A stretch of DNA of 64,000 bases from positions 1 through 64,000 of the forward strand of contig DATCZA010000017.1 of assembly GCA_036526135.1 (NCBI GenBank), written 5' to 3'. Numbering within the stretch: the first letter of the stretch is position 1; each line of letters begins with the position of its first letter. The translations under genes and the position numbers were made by a program. Positions 1-9,111 of this stretch are shown here, piece after piece. The notes beneath the pieces are model-generated. The model did no database searches and was not told the DNA's origin. It saw only the letters and a list, made by a program, of their open reading frames with translations. Origin of the DNA: UBA2965 sp036526135 (GTDB lineage: Bacteria; Pseudomonadota; Gammaproteobacteria; Pseudomonadales; Azotimanducaceae).

Positions 1-783
<783 letters not shown>

Positions 784-1026
784 ATAAAGAGCGTGGTTTC
801 TTTGGAGCCTGCCCGGTTAGGGGCGGACGCCACCGAGACCACAAATCAATCTTTGCTCAATGAATTTACGTGCTATGCCCCAGAAACCTTCTAGGCCGGC
901 TCGACAAAGTCTACCCGTCCCTTTGGCCTACCGGAGCTGCTCGATTTTCACTCGCCATCGGGCCTGAAAAACCCTCTGGCAACAATGAATTACAAGCACC
1001 CACACGAATGGCTTGTTCAGTATTTC

Positions 1027-1040
1027 AAATTTTAATGAGC
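1027..1040 (-). promoter_or_regulatory. rrn boxA antitermination site
   Basis: The minus strand reads GCTCATTAAAATTT, close to the E. coli rrn boxA TGCTCTTTAACAATTT. It lies about 30 nt after the predicted transcription start. It is followed by GTGTGGGTGCTTG, which resembles the sequence after boxA in the E. coli leader. In the known system NusB/S10 bind here to keep polymerase terminator-resistant. The rest of the leader (784-1026) has no gene that I can support. A second weak boxA-like string, CGCTCTTTATAAA, abuts the mature 5' end. Confidence 0.55.
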
Positions 1041-1077
1041 GGCCCTGACGGCCGAGGGGCCCGGGCAAGGGAGGCGT

Positions 1078-1105
1078 ATTATACGCAGGGGTAGGGCCTT
1101 AGCAA
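1078..1105 (-). promoter_or_regulatory. rRNA operon P1-type sigma-70 promoter
   Basis: On the minus strand, -35 TTGCTA (1105-1100), a 16-bp spacer and -10 TATAAT (1083-1078) are followed by a GC-rich discriminator (ACGCCTCCC). These are hallmarks of growth-rate and stringently controlled rRNA promoters. The A/T-rich stretch just upstream (about 1107-1122) could act as an UP element and overlaps the tyrS stop codon. Transcription should start near 1071. Confidence 0.85.
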
Positions 1106-1111
1106 GGCATT

Positions 1112-2392
1112 TTAAGATTCTTTCCGGCGGGCCAGGAGATGCCAGTTTTTCTTGCCCCGTCGGACGAGAAAATACCGCCCGAAGAGCGCCTGACCCCAGT
1201 CCAGTTCCGCCTCGGGATGCTCCTGAACGACGCCGTTTACGCTGACCCCGCCGCCCTGGAGCAGCTTGCGTGCGGCCGACCGGGAGGGTGCCAGCCCGGC
1301 ATCGGCCAGAACGGCCAGAAGACCGGGCCTTTCCTCTTTAGTGACCGTGCACTGAATCCCGTCCTGCTGAAGCTGATTCAGGTCGGCCTCCGTCAGCCCC
1401 CGGATATCGCCCTGGAACAGACAGCGCGAGATGCGCCGAGCCGACTCCAAAGAGCTGTCGCCATGCACGAGCGAAGTCACTTCCTCTGCCAGCGCCTGCT
1501 GCGCCTCGCGCCGCTCGGGTGCCTCCCGCGCCGCTTCGGCGAGTTGCGCGATCCGTTCCAGGGGCAGAAAAGTGAAGACCTGAAGGAAACGGACCACGTC
1601 CGCGTCGGCGGTGTTTAGCCAGAACTGATAGAAGCTGTAGGGGGAGGTGCGGTCGGGATCGATCCAAACCGCGCCGGCCGCCGTCTTGCCGAACTTGGTA
1701 CCATCGGCTTTGGTGACGAGTGGGAGGGTCAGGGCAAAGGCCTCTTTCTTGAGCTTGCGCCGCACGAGATCCATGCCCGAGACGATGTTGCCCCACTGGT
1801 CGCTTCCACCGATCTGCAGCGAGCAGCCGTAACGCTCGGCCAGCTCCAGGTAATCCATGGCCTGGAGAAGCATGTAGCTGAATTCCGTGTAGGAAATTCC
1901 AGCCTCATCCCGGTCCAGACGGGATTTGACGCTTTCCCGCTGAATCATGGTGTTGACCGAGAAGTGCTTGCCCACGTCCCGAAGAAAGGCGATCACCGGC
2001 AGGTCGGCCGTCCAGTCCAGGTTGTTGACGATCACGGCACCGTTGCCGCCTGAGAAATCAACGAAACCCTCCACCTGCCGTCGGATCCGTTCGACCCATC
2101 CCGCCACGACCTCCCCGCTGTTGAGGTTCCGCTCATCACTGCGGCCCGAAGGGTCGCCGATGAGACCCGTCGCACCACCAAGCAGGAGAATCGGTCGGTG
2201 CCCGCCGAGCTGGAAACGGCGCAAAGTGAGCAGAGGGACCAGATTGCCGATGTGCAGGCTGTCCGCCGTGGGATCGAAGCCGCAGTAGAGCGTGCGCGAG
2301 CCGGTCTCCAGATGCTGGCGAAGTGCCTCCATATCGGAAACCTGCGCGATCAATTCCCGCTCATTCAGTTCTTCGATCAGCGCGATGCCCAT
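1112..2392 (-). CDS. tyrS: tyrosyl-tRNA synthetase
   Basis: A 426-residue class I aminoacyl-tRNA synthetase that charges tRNA-Tyr in the cytoplasm. The HIGH-type signature is HIGN (47-50) and the KMSKS-type loop is KFGKT (233-237), the bacterial TyrRS form. The tyrosine pocket segment YCGFDPTADSLH is intact, and residues from about 360 form an S4-like RNA-binding domain. I start at ATG 2392 because AGGGA lies 7 nt upstream and the N-terminus then matches E. coli TyrS. An in-frame start at 2434 would add 14 unlike residues. The gene ends 6 bp before the rRNA promoter, an order also known from P. aeruginosa (tyrZ-rrn). Confidence 0.97.
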   Translation of the reverse strand: MGIALIEELNERELIAQVSDMEALRQHLETGSRTLYCGFDPTADSLHIGNLVPLLTLRRFQLGGHRPILLLGGATGLIGDPSGRSDERNLNSGEVVAGWVERIRRQVEGFVDFSGGNGAVIVNNLDWTADLPVIAFLRDVGKHFSVNTMIQRESVKSRLDRDEAGISYTEFSYMLLQAMDYLELAERYGCSLQIGGSDQWGNIVSGMDLVRRKLKKEAFALTLPLVTKADGTKFGKTAAGAVWIDPDRTSPYSFYQFWLNTADADVVRFLQVFTFLPLERIAQLAEAAREAPERREAQQALAEEVTSLVHGDSSLESARRISRCLFQGDIRGLTEADLNQLQQDGIQCTVTKEERPGLLAVLADAGLAPSRSAARKLLQGGGVSVNGVVQEHPEAELDWGQALFGRYFLVRRGKKNWHLLARRKES

Positions 2393-2614
2393 TCCAGGGT
2401 CCCTGTCGCTAGTGGCCAAACTCGGGACGCGCACCTTACCAAATGCACGGCAGCGGAAGTAGCGTCACGGTTACAACCTGGCCCAATTGACCCCTACCTT
2501 CAGGGTGTTCAACGGGAACGAAATCAATATACTAGCCAAGCTGGTTGGCAGATCTGAAGAACAGGGTCTAACCAACTGTTTTCGATAAAGATTTCAAAAG
2601 GGCGTCCTGTCGCA

Positions 2615-3952
2615 GTGAAGCTCGCCTCGTTCCCGAGACCCCACCTGATTCTGGTCGGCGTGTTGAGCCTGGGCCTGTGCTCGCTGGTCGTGGCGAAATT
2701 TGCCGACGACGAAACCCACGACCGCTTCACCACTGAAGCCGTCCTGCTGAAGCTCCCTGCTGCGACCACACCCGATCAACCTGATGCCGGCGGCCCCGCC
2801 GCCGGCATCCAGGCCATGACCCCCGCTGACGCCTTCAGCGCTGCCAACCTGGAGCAGCGCCGCGCCGAGGTCGGTCGCGGCGACAACCTGGCCCTGATAT
2901 TCCAGCGCGAGGGCATCCCGGCCGTCGAGCTGCAACGCCTGCTGGCGAGCGAGCCTTTCGGCCCGCGCCTGAAGCGGATCTTCCCAGGACACGAGTTCAC
3001 CTTCACCCTCGATTCGGAGAGGAGCCTGGTAAAGCTATCGTACGCGCCCGGCCCCTTGAGCGCCCTCGAGTTCCATCGCGCAGGCGACACGTTCGTGGGG
3101 CGCGAGGTGACGCAGAGTCCCGAACGGACCATCAACTACAAACACGCCGACATCGACCACAGCCTGTTCGTCGCCAGCCAGCGGGCGGGCTTGACCGACG
3201 GCCTGACCATGAACCTGGCACAGATATTCCAGTGGGACATCGACTTCGTGCTCGACATCCGGTCGGGAGACGAATTTCACGTAATCTACGAGGAACTCTA
3301 CCTGGGCGACGAGTTCATCGGCCCGGGCAACATTATCGCCGCCGAGTTCGTCAATCAGGGGGAACGCTATCAGGCTTTGCGATACGTCGACGAGAACGGC
3401 GAGTCGGGCTACTACAGCCCCGACGGCCGCAACATGCGCAAAGCATTCCTGCGCGCCCCGGTGGAGTTCTCCAGGATCAGCTCCAATTTCAACCTGCGCC
3501 GCAAGCACCCTCTGGCAGACCGCACGATGCCCCATCGCGGCATCGACTACGCTGCCCCAAACGGCACCCCGATACTCGCCTCCGGTGACGGTACGGTCAC
3601 CAACGCATCGCGGACCAAGGCAAACGGCAACTTCATCGTGCTCAAGCACGGCGAGCAGTTCGTGACGAAGTACCTGCACCTGTCGAAGTTCGCGCGAGGC
3701 GTACGGCGGGGGGCCCGGGTCAGGCAGGGGCAGGTCATCGGCTACGTGGGCGCAACGGGCTGGGCCACGGGACCTCACCTGCACTACGAGTTCCTCGTCA
3801 ACGGCGTCCACAAGAATCCCCGCACCGTAAAGCTGCCGGATGCCGAGCCCATCGAGGATACCGAACTTGCCCGGTTCAACAGGAAGGCGGTTGCCATGAC
3901 TTCCCTGCTGGAGAACTACAAGGCTCAGACACGACTCGCATACTCCCGATGA
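2615..3952 (+). CDS. M23 peptidoglycan DD-metalloendopeptidase, MepM/OapA-like
   Basis: A 445-residue envelope protein with one N-terminal hydrophobic segment (about 11-28), consistent with an inner-membrane anchor or signal peptide. It has an OapA/LysM-like middle region and a C-terminal M23 (LytM) domain. The zinc-site motifs are visible as H307xxxD311 and HLH (388-390). Enzymes of this type cut cross-links in peptidoglycan to allow insertion of new strands. The start is GTG at 2615, with only a weak purine run (AAAAGGG) upstream. It is followed 19 bp later by anmK, so cell-wall cleavage and muropeptide recycling lie side by side. Specificity for 3-4 cross-links is inferred from MepM only. 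Confidence 0.9.
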   Translation: MKLASFPRPHLILVGVLSLGLCSLVVAKFADDETHDRFTTEAVLLKLPAATTPDQPDAGGPAAGIQAMTPADAFSAANLEQRRAEVGRGDNLALIFQREGIPAVELQRLLASEPFGPRLKRIFPGHEFTFTLDSERSLVKLSYAPGPLSALEFHRAGDTFVGREVTQSPERTINYKHADIDHSLFVASQRAGLTDGLTMNLAQIFQWDIDFVLDIRSGDEFHVIYEELYLGDEFIGPGNIIAAEFVNQGERYQALRYVDENGESGYYSPDGRNMRKAFLRAPVEFSRISSNFNLRRKHPLADRTMPHRGIDYAAPNGTPILASGDGTVTNASRTKANGNFIVLKHGEQFVTKYLHLSKFARGVRRGARVRQGQVIGYVGATGWATGPHLHYEFLVNGVHKNPRTVKLPDAEPIEDTELARFNRKAVAMTSLLENYKAQTRLAYSR

Positions 3953-3971
3953 CGGCCGGGGGGCCGGGCAG

Positions 3972-5072
3972 GTGAATGGGCTTTACGTAGGCGTCATCAC
4001 CGGCACGAGCGTCGACGGCCTGGACCTGGCCCTGCTGGAGATCGACTCGAAGATACGGTTCGCGGCCAGCGAGACGGTCGCCTTGCGAGATGATCTGAGA
4101 GACGAGTTGATCAGTCTCGGTCAGCCCGGCCAGAACGAGATCGACCGTCTCGGAGCAGCTGACGCCCGGCTGGGCAGGGCCATCGGCGAGGCGATCAACG
4201 AATTTCTGGCGAACGAGGGCGTCGATCCCAAAGCAGTGTCCGCGATCGGCAGTCACGGCCAGACCGTTCGCCACCGACCCGACGCGGCTGCCCCATTCAC
4301 CCTGCAGATCGGCGACCCCAACAGAATTGCCGAGGCGACCGGCATAACCTGCGTGGCCGATTTCAGGCGCCGGGACATGGCCGCCGGTGGGCAGGGAGCG
4401 CCGCTGGTGCCGCCCTTCCACGCAGCGCTGTTCGGTGCTTCCGGCGAGCGGCGCATCGTCCTGAACATCGGTGGCATCAGCAACGTCACCGTTCTGCCGT
4501 CGGACCCTCGCGAAAGCATCACGGGTTTCGATACCGGACCGGGCAACTGCCTGATGGATGGCTGGATCGACCATTGCCGATCGATGCCCTACGACCGCGA
4601 GGGCGATTGGGCAAGGGAAGGCTCCCCCAGCCCGGCCCTGCTCGCAGCCATGCTCGCGGACCCCTACGGCTTGCGGACGCCGCCGAAAAGCACGGGTCGC
4701 GAGTACTACAACCTCGAATGGCTCAGCCGACATCCCGGCACCGGACACCTCAGCGAAGCCGACGTTCAGGCCACCCTTCTCGAGTTTACGGCCCGCAGCA
4801 TCGCCGACGCGGTGGATCGCTGGGGGGGGCGGGCGGAGAGATGGCTCGTCTGCGGCGGCGGACGCCACAACCGGCTGCTCATGGAAAGGCTGGCCCAGCT
4901 GACGCCCTCCCCGATCGAGACGACCGATGCCCACGGCGTGGACGGCGATGCTCTGGAAGCCGGTGCTTTCGCCTGGCTGGCTCACCAGACCATGGCAAGC
5001 CTTCCGGGCAACGCGCCCGGCGTCACGGGTGCCTCGGGAGAGCGCATTCTCGGCGGTATCTACCGGCCGTGA
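3972..5072 (+). CDS. anmK: anhydro-N-acetylmuramic acid kinase
   Basis: A 366-residue sugar kinase of the ASKHA fold. It hydrolyses and phosphorylates 1,6-anhydro-MurNAc to MurNAc-6-phosphate during cell-wall recycling. The N-terminal phosphate loop GTSVDGLDLAL, the central GFDTGPGNCLMD and the C-terminal VCGGGRHN segments are diagnostic of AnmK. Length matches the family (about 370). The start is GTG 3972. It lies 19 bp after the M23 peptidase and is probably co-transcribed with it. It converges on erpA, leaving 18 bp between stops. Confidence 0.95.
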   Translation: MNGLYVGVITGTSVDGLDLALLEIDSKIRFAASETVALRDDLRDELISLGQPGQNEIDRLGAADARLGRAIGEAINEFLANEGVDPKAVSAIGSHGQTVRHRPDAAAPFTLQIGDPNRIAEATGITCVADFRRRDMAAGGQGAPLVPPFHAALFGASGERRIVLNIGGISNVTVLPSDPRESITGFDTGPGNCLMDGWIDHCRSMPYDREGDWAREGSPSPALLAAMLADPYGLRTPPKSTGREYYNLEWLSRHPGTGHLSEADVQATLLEFTARSIADAVDRWGGRAERWLVCGGGRHNRLLMERLAQLTPSPIETTDAHGVDGDALEAGAFAWLAHQTMASLPGNAPGVTGASGERILGGIYRP

Positions 5073-5090
5073 CGGCTACCCGGATCCTTC

Positions 5091-5435
5091 TCATATGGCG
5101 AAGGAGTTGCCGCATCCGCAGGTAGCGGACGCGTTGGGATTCTGCACCACGAACTGCGCGCCCTGCAGACCTTCTTTGTAGTCGACCTCCGCGCCCAGCA
5201 GGTACTGATAGCTGAGGCTGTCGACGAGCATGCTAACGCCTTCGCGCTCGACGACGGCATCGTCTTCGGCTACTTCCTCGTCGAATGTGAAGCCGTAGGA
5301 AAAGCCGCTGCATCCACCTCCGGTAATGAAGACCCGGAGTTTGAGATCCGCATTCTCCTCATCCGCGATGAGTGCCCGCACTTTCGCGGCCGCGCGCTCG
5401 GTGAAGCTGATGTCGATGTCGAGCTGTCCAGTCAT
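5091..5435 (-). CDS. erpA: iron-sulfur cluster insertion protein ErpA
   Basis: An A-type carrier that delivers [4Fe-4S] clusters to apo-enzymes such as IspG/IspH. From ATG 5435 the product is 114 residues, the same length as E. coli ErpA. The three ligand cysteines fall at the same numbers: C42 (GGGCSGF), C106 and C108 (CGCG). The open frame extends to 5540, but the extra 35 residues are not ErpA-like. A GGGTAA string lies just upstream of 5435. The bactofilin gene lies upstream on the same strand. Confidence 0.95.
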   Translation of the reverse strand: MTGQLDIDISFTERAAAKVRALIADEENADLKLRVFITGGGCSGFSYGFTFDEEVAEDDAVVEREGVSMLVDSLSYQYLLGAEVDYKEGLQGAQFVVQNPNASATCGCGNSFAI

Positions 5436-5549
5436 TGAGTTACCCGGTGACGCTCTCACTGGTTCCCCGGCCGCAAGATGAACGAGGCCCGAGGGGCGGC
5501 GAGGGCGGAAAATTATCGAAGTACCCCCAGACCGGGTCAAGGGTGCCCT

Positions 5550-5999
5550 TCAGGACGCGGTCGCGCCCGCCTTAGGCAGTTGCTTGATGATCCCCAGGGG
5601 ATTCCTGCGCTTTGCTCCGGCCTTATGAGCATCCTCAGACGCGGCCGTCTGGGGATGTTCGTGAACCAGCTGGCCGTCGACCTGGGCCCCGAGCTGCATC
5701 TCTACCAGCGCATAATACACGCTTCCTTTGACTCTGGCTTTGCAGGCAAGTTCTATCCGCTCGGAAGCAGAGATGTCGCCTTCGACGGTGCCGTTGATGA
5801 CCACGTTGGGAACGCGGATCTCGCCGGAAACCACACCCTCCTCGCTCACCACCACGGTGGCTTCGCAGCCTTCGGCGGCGAGAATGTTGCCGTTCACCCG
5901 ACCGCTGACGTAGAGCTGCCCGTTGAACTTCACGTTCCCGGTGACTTCGGTATTCGCTGCGATCAGGGTTACGCCGTCTCGGACCTTGGTTCTCGCCAT
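5550..5999 (-). CDS. bactofilin (polymer-forming cytoskeletal protein)
   Basis: A 149-residue protein made mostly of the short beta-helix repeats of the bactofilin domain (DUF583), for example the V-x-G-x-V-x-G spacing around GRVNGNI and NGTVEGDI. A basic, disordered C-terminal tail follows. Bactofilins self-assemble into nucleotide-free filaments, often at the membrane, that localise cell-shape or wall enzymes. ATG 5999 is chosen because GAAGGG lies 7 nt upstream. The neighbouring coiled-coil membrane protein, ErpA and the M23 peptidase occur together in pseudomonads, which supports a link to wall shaping. That role is inferred. Confidence 0.9.
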   Translation of the reverse strand: MARTKVRDGVTLIAANTEVTGNVKFNGQLYVSGRVNGNILAAEGCEATVVVSEEGVVSGEIRVPNVVINGTVEGDISASERIELACKARVKGSVYYALVEMQLGAQVDGQLVHEHPQTAASEDAHKAGAKRRNPLGIIKQLPKAGATAS

Positions 6000-6060
6000 G
6001 ATGACCCTTCGTTCCTGGGGGGCCCTGGCGCGCTCTCGCCGTCCGTTTAGGAAACGGCGC

Positions 6061-6819
6061 TCATTCGGCTTCGCCCATGGCCCAGGCAAACTTTCGCTGC
6101 AACTGCTCGGAGCGCGCACCGCGTTTCCGGGCGGTTACCACCACCGCTTCCGGCAGAAATCCATCGGGTAACGCCATGCTCCCGGTGAGGTCCTGGAAGT
6201 ACCGGAACCGGAAACTCAGAGGATATGTGTCGGTTTGCCCGATTTCTGTGAGGGAGAGCACCAGTTCTACATCTTTCCGTGACGGATCCGGCGTTCTTCG
6301 GCCCACCACATCGAGGGTCACGGTGCCCTGAATCCAATCCCGGCGGGCCTCCACCTGGGTCAGCAGCAGGTGATAGGTAAATTCGTTGACTGCTTCGCCG
6401 GGAACGAGCTGAAATTCCGCAATCTGCAGGCCCCGCTCGATGCTGTCCGGAGCCATGATGCTCTTATAGAAAGTCACCTCTTCCTGGAGACCGGCCACCT
6501 CGTCCCTGAGGATCCGGATGTCGTCGCGCAGCTCGCGCGCCGCCTGTGACTCCACGCTTCGGGCGAGATTGGCGTCGATGAGCCTGCTGCGGAGCTCGGC
6601 GATCTCAACCGCGTTCGCACGGTCCATCTTCTCCAGGGCAACGATGTAGCCTGCATCCAGCCCCGCCTTGGATTCGCCAAGGTAGAACCCACCCGCAGCA
6701 CCGGCCGCGCAGACCAGGGCGACGGTCAATGACGTGAGCAGGCGCCTGCGCGGCGAGTGCGCCACCACGCGCACCTGTCCCTCGCCTTTGATGATGCCTT
6801 TCAATGGGTCACGTGCCAT
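6061..6819 (-). CDS. inner-membrane coiled-coil protein, DUF6776-like
   Basis: A 252-residue protein of no known activity. A basic N-terminus is followed by one transmembrane helix (about 27-48), a coiled coil (about 60-120) rich in E/R/L heptads, and a beta-rich C-terminal domain in the periplasm. It sits 61 bp upstream of the bactofilin, as in related genomes, so a scaffold or partner role is reasonable but unproven. ATG 6819 is taken as start; an ATG at 6843 would add 8 residues. TATAGT at 6856-6851 could be its -10 box. Confidence 0.75.
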   Translation of the reverse strand: MARDPLKGIIKGEGQVRVVAHSPRRRLLTSLTVALVCAAGAAGGFYLGESKAGLDAGYIVALEKMDRANAVEIAELRSRLIDANLARSVESQAARELRDDIRILRDEVAGLQEEVTFYKSIMAPDSIERGLQIAEFQLVPGEAVNEFTYHLLLTQVEARRDWIQGTVTLDVVGRRTPDPSRKDVELVLSLTEIGQTDTYPLSFRFRYFQDLTGSMALPDGFLPEAVVVTARKRGARSEQLQRKFAWAMGEAE

Positions 6820-6859
6820 ACGGGATGATCTGCCTCGGGCCATTCCAGAGACTATACTA

Positions 6860-8641
6860 GTGATCCGATTCACCAGTTCGAGCTCTGCACCGTCGGCAGA
6901 GATTGGGGCCCTGAGATTACCAAATAAAGTCTCCCCGGAGTTCTTCCGCAATCGGCTGGCGGACATCGAGGCGCTTCCACAGCTGGCGCTACTGGCCGTT
7001 CTGGCCGGACTGATCACCGGCTGCGTCATCCTGCTCTTCCGGGCGGCCGTCGAGCTCATCCTCGGGGGCTGGCTGCTTCCCGAAGGCAGTGAATCCTTCG
7101 AAGCGCTGAGCATCCTGGAGCGCCTGGCCCTGCCCATCGCCGGCGCCGGCCTGATCGGGCTGGCGCTCAACCGCCTGTCCGCGGCGGAGCGGCGGGTGGG
7201 CGTCGTCCACGTCATGGAGCGGCTCTCCCGGCACCAGGGCTACCTGCCGTGGCGCAACGCCGCGGTGCAGTTTTTCGGCGGCATCGCGGCCCTGGCGTCC
7301 GGTCAGTCTGGGGGAAGGGAAGGACCCGCGATTCATCTTGGCGCCGCAAGCTCGAGCCTGATCGGCCAGATCTTCCGGCTACCCAACAACAGCCTGCGCA
7401 CCCTGGTCGCCTGCGGCAGCGCGGCCGCCATCGCCAGCTCCTTTAATACGCCCATCGCGGGGGTCATCTTCGCGATGGAGGTCGTCATGATGGAGTACAC
7501 CATCGGCAGCTTCATCCCGGTCATCATCGCCGCCGTCACTTCCACCCTGCTGACCCACTATTTCATTGGCGACGCGCCCGCATTCACTGTGGCTCCACTG
7601 CAGATGCAGTCCCTGTCGGAAGTGCCCTTCGTCGTGCTGGCCGGGATCGTCATCGGCTGCACGGCGGCAGGATTCACCGCGCTAGTTCAGCTTTTCGCGC
7701 GTCTCTCCCGCTGGCCCTTCTGGAGCCGAGCCCTGCTTGCCGGAGCCCTGACCGGGCTTGCCGCTACCATGGTGCCGGCGGTGATGGGAATCGGCTACGA
7801 CACGGTCAACGCGGCAATGCTGGGACAGCTGAGCCTTACGGCGCTGCTGCTCGTCGCTCTGTTCAAGTCGATCAGCAGCGCGGCGGCGGTGGGCCTGGGC
7901 CTGCCCGTTGGCCTCATCGGTCCCACGTTGGTCATCGGCGCGGCTCTCGGCGGCTGCATCGGCATGATCGGCAACCTGCTCGAGCCGGCCGATGCGATCT
8001 CCGAGGGGTTCTACGTCATGCTCGGCATGGCGGCCATGATGGCCGCCGTGCTTCAGGCTCCGCTCGCCGCGCTCATGGCCGTCATGGAGCTCACCCTGAA
8101 CCCGAATCTAATACTGCCCGCCATGCTGATGATCGTGGTGGCGACGCTGGTGAGCAGCGTGGCGTTCAGGCAGCGATCGGTGTTCATCTCCACCCTGAAG
8201 ACCCTGGGGCTCGAGTACCCGCCAAGCCCGGTCACGGCGCACATGCAGCGCGCCGGCGTGGCGGCCATCATGTGCGAAGAAGTGGCGGTGCTTCCCCGTG
8301 ACTGCTCTCTCGACGCCGCGCGAAGGGCACTCGAGCAAAGGCCGTTATGGATTGCGATCGCATCGGACGACGGCGAGACCCGCTGGGTCCTCAAGTCGAG
8401 CGACCTGGCCGCCCACCTAGAATCCGAGCAGATTGACACCGCCGACGTCGACCTGCTCAATATTCCCGGCATGCGTAGGGACGCGACCAGCGTCGACGTG
8501 CGCTGCACCGTTGACGAAGCCCAGATGGCCCTGCAGGGAAGCCCTGCCGAAGCGCTGTGCGTGCGCCGGCTGGGCGTGACGGCGGCCGGGAGCCTGCTGG
8601 GCATCGTCACCCAGGAAGACATCGACACCTACAGAGGTTGA
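6860..8641 (+). CDS. ClC-family chloride channel/transporter with C-terminal CBS domains
   Basis: About 593 residues with a long multi-helix ClC membrane domain and a soluble C-terminus (from about 465) resembling a CBS pair. The anion-gating glutamate motif GREGP (152-156, E154) and the GLIGP motif (GxFxP type) are present. The usual GSGIP selectivity loop is replaced by RRVGVVHVM (111-119), so the central serine is missing. Whether it works as a channel or an H+/Cl- exchanger cannot be read. The start is uncertain: GTG 6860 is the only normal start codon after the divergent gene and has no clear Shine-Dalgarno. It ends 8 bp before hemJ. Confidence 0.85.
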   Translation: MIRFTSSSSAPSAEIGALRLPNKVSPEFFRNRLADIEALPQLALLAVLAGLITGCVILLFRAAVELILGGWLLPEGSESFEALSILERLALPIAGAGLIGLALNRLSAAERRVGVVHVMERLSRHQGYLPWRNAAVQFFGGIAALASGQSGGREGPAIHLGAASSSLIGQIFRLPNNSLRTLVACGSAAAIASSFNTPIAGVIFAMEVVMMEYTIGSFIPVIIAAVTSTLLTHYFIGDAPAFTVAPLQMQSLSEVPFVVLAGIVIGCTAAGFTALVQLFARLSRWPFWSRALLAGALTGLAATMVPAVMGIGYDTVNAAMLGQLSLTALLLVALFKSISSAAAVGLGLPVGLIGPTLVIGAALGGCIGMIGNLLEPADAISEGFYVMLGMAAMMAAVLQAPLAALMAVMELTLNPNLILPAMLMIVVATLVSSVAFRQRSVFISTLKTLGLEYPPSPVTAHMQRAGVAAIMCEEVAVLPRDCSLDAARRALEQRPLWIAIASDDGETRWVLKSSDLAAHLESEQIDTADVDLLNIPGMRRDATSVDVRCTVDEAQMALQGSPAEALCVRRLGVTAAGSLLGIVTQEDIDTYRG

Positions 8642-8649
8642 TCCAAACG

Positions 8650-9084
8650 ATGAGCGCCGGCTACCTGTGGCTGAAGGCCCTTCACATCATCTTCGTCGTG
8701 ACCTGGTTCGCGGCCCTCTTCTACCTGCCGAGGCTGTTCGTCTACCACTCCAGCAGCACCGATGCGATCAGCCGCGACCGATTCAAGGTGATGGAGAGCA
8801 AGCTCTACCGCGTCATCATGCGGCCCTCCATGCTGCTGGCAACCGGCTTCGGCCTCTGGCTTGTCTTCCTCGGCTGGAACGCGTTCGCCGGCTCGGGCTG
8901 GCTGTGGGTGAAACTGACTGCGGTGGTCGCACTGCTCGGTTATCATCATTACTGCGCGCGGCTCGTCAGAGCCTTTGCGGCAGATGCCGACCCCCACAGC
9001 GAGACGTTCTACCGGTGGTTCAATGAGCTGCCCGCACTCGTGCTGATCGTGGTGGTCATCATGGTGGTGGTCAAACCCTTCTAG
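8650..9084 (+). CDS. hemJ: protoporphyrinogen IX oxidase HemJ
   Basis: A 144-residue integral membrane protein with four predicted helices, a size and pattern typical of HemJ (formerly UPF0093). It carries out the penultimate haem step, oxidising protoporphyrinogen IX. The N-terminal LWLKALHIIFVVTWFA segment holds the conserved histidine, and the first loop has the family RLFVYH motif. It is followed by hemL 27 bp downstream, which supports a haem function. Use of HemJ implies that this organism may lack HemG/HemY. Confidence 0.92.
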   Translation: MSAGYLWLKALHIIFVVTWFAALFYLPRLFVYHSSSTDAISRDRFKVMESKLYRVIMRPSMLLATGFGLWLVFLGWNAFAGSGWLWVKLTAVVALLGYHHYCARLVRAFAADADPHSETFYRWFNELPALVLIVVVIMVVVKPF

Positions 9085-9111
9085 CTCCCGTCACGCGATA
9101 GGGGTCGAGCG

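Noticed and set aside
2528..2533. TATACT as a promoter -10 for the M23 peptidase gene
   Set aside because: The upstream -35 side is poor at every spacing from 15 to 18; kept only as a possibility.
3876..4985. A 369-codon minus-strand frame opposite anmK
   Set aside because: Shadow of anmK, whose AnmK motifs are clear.
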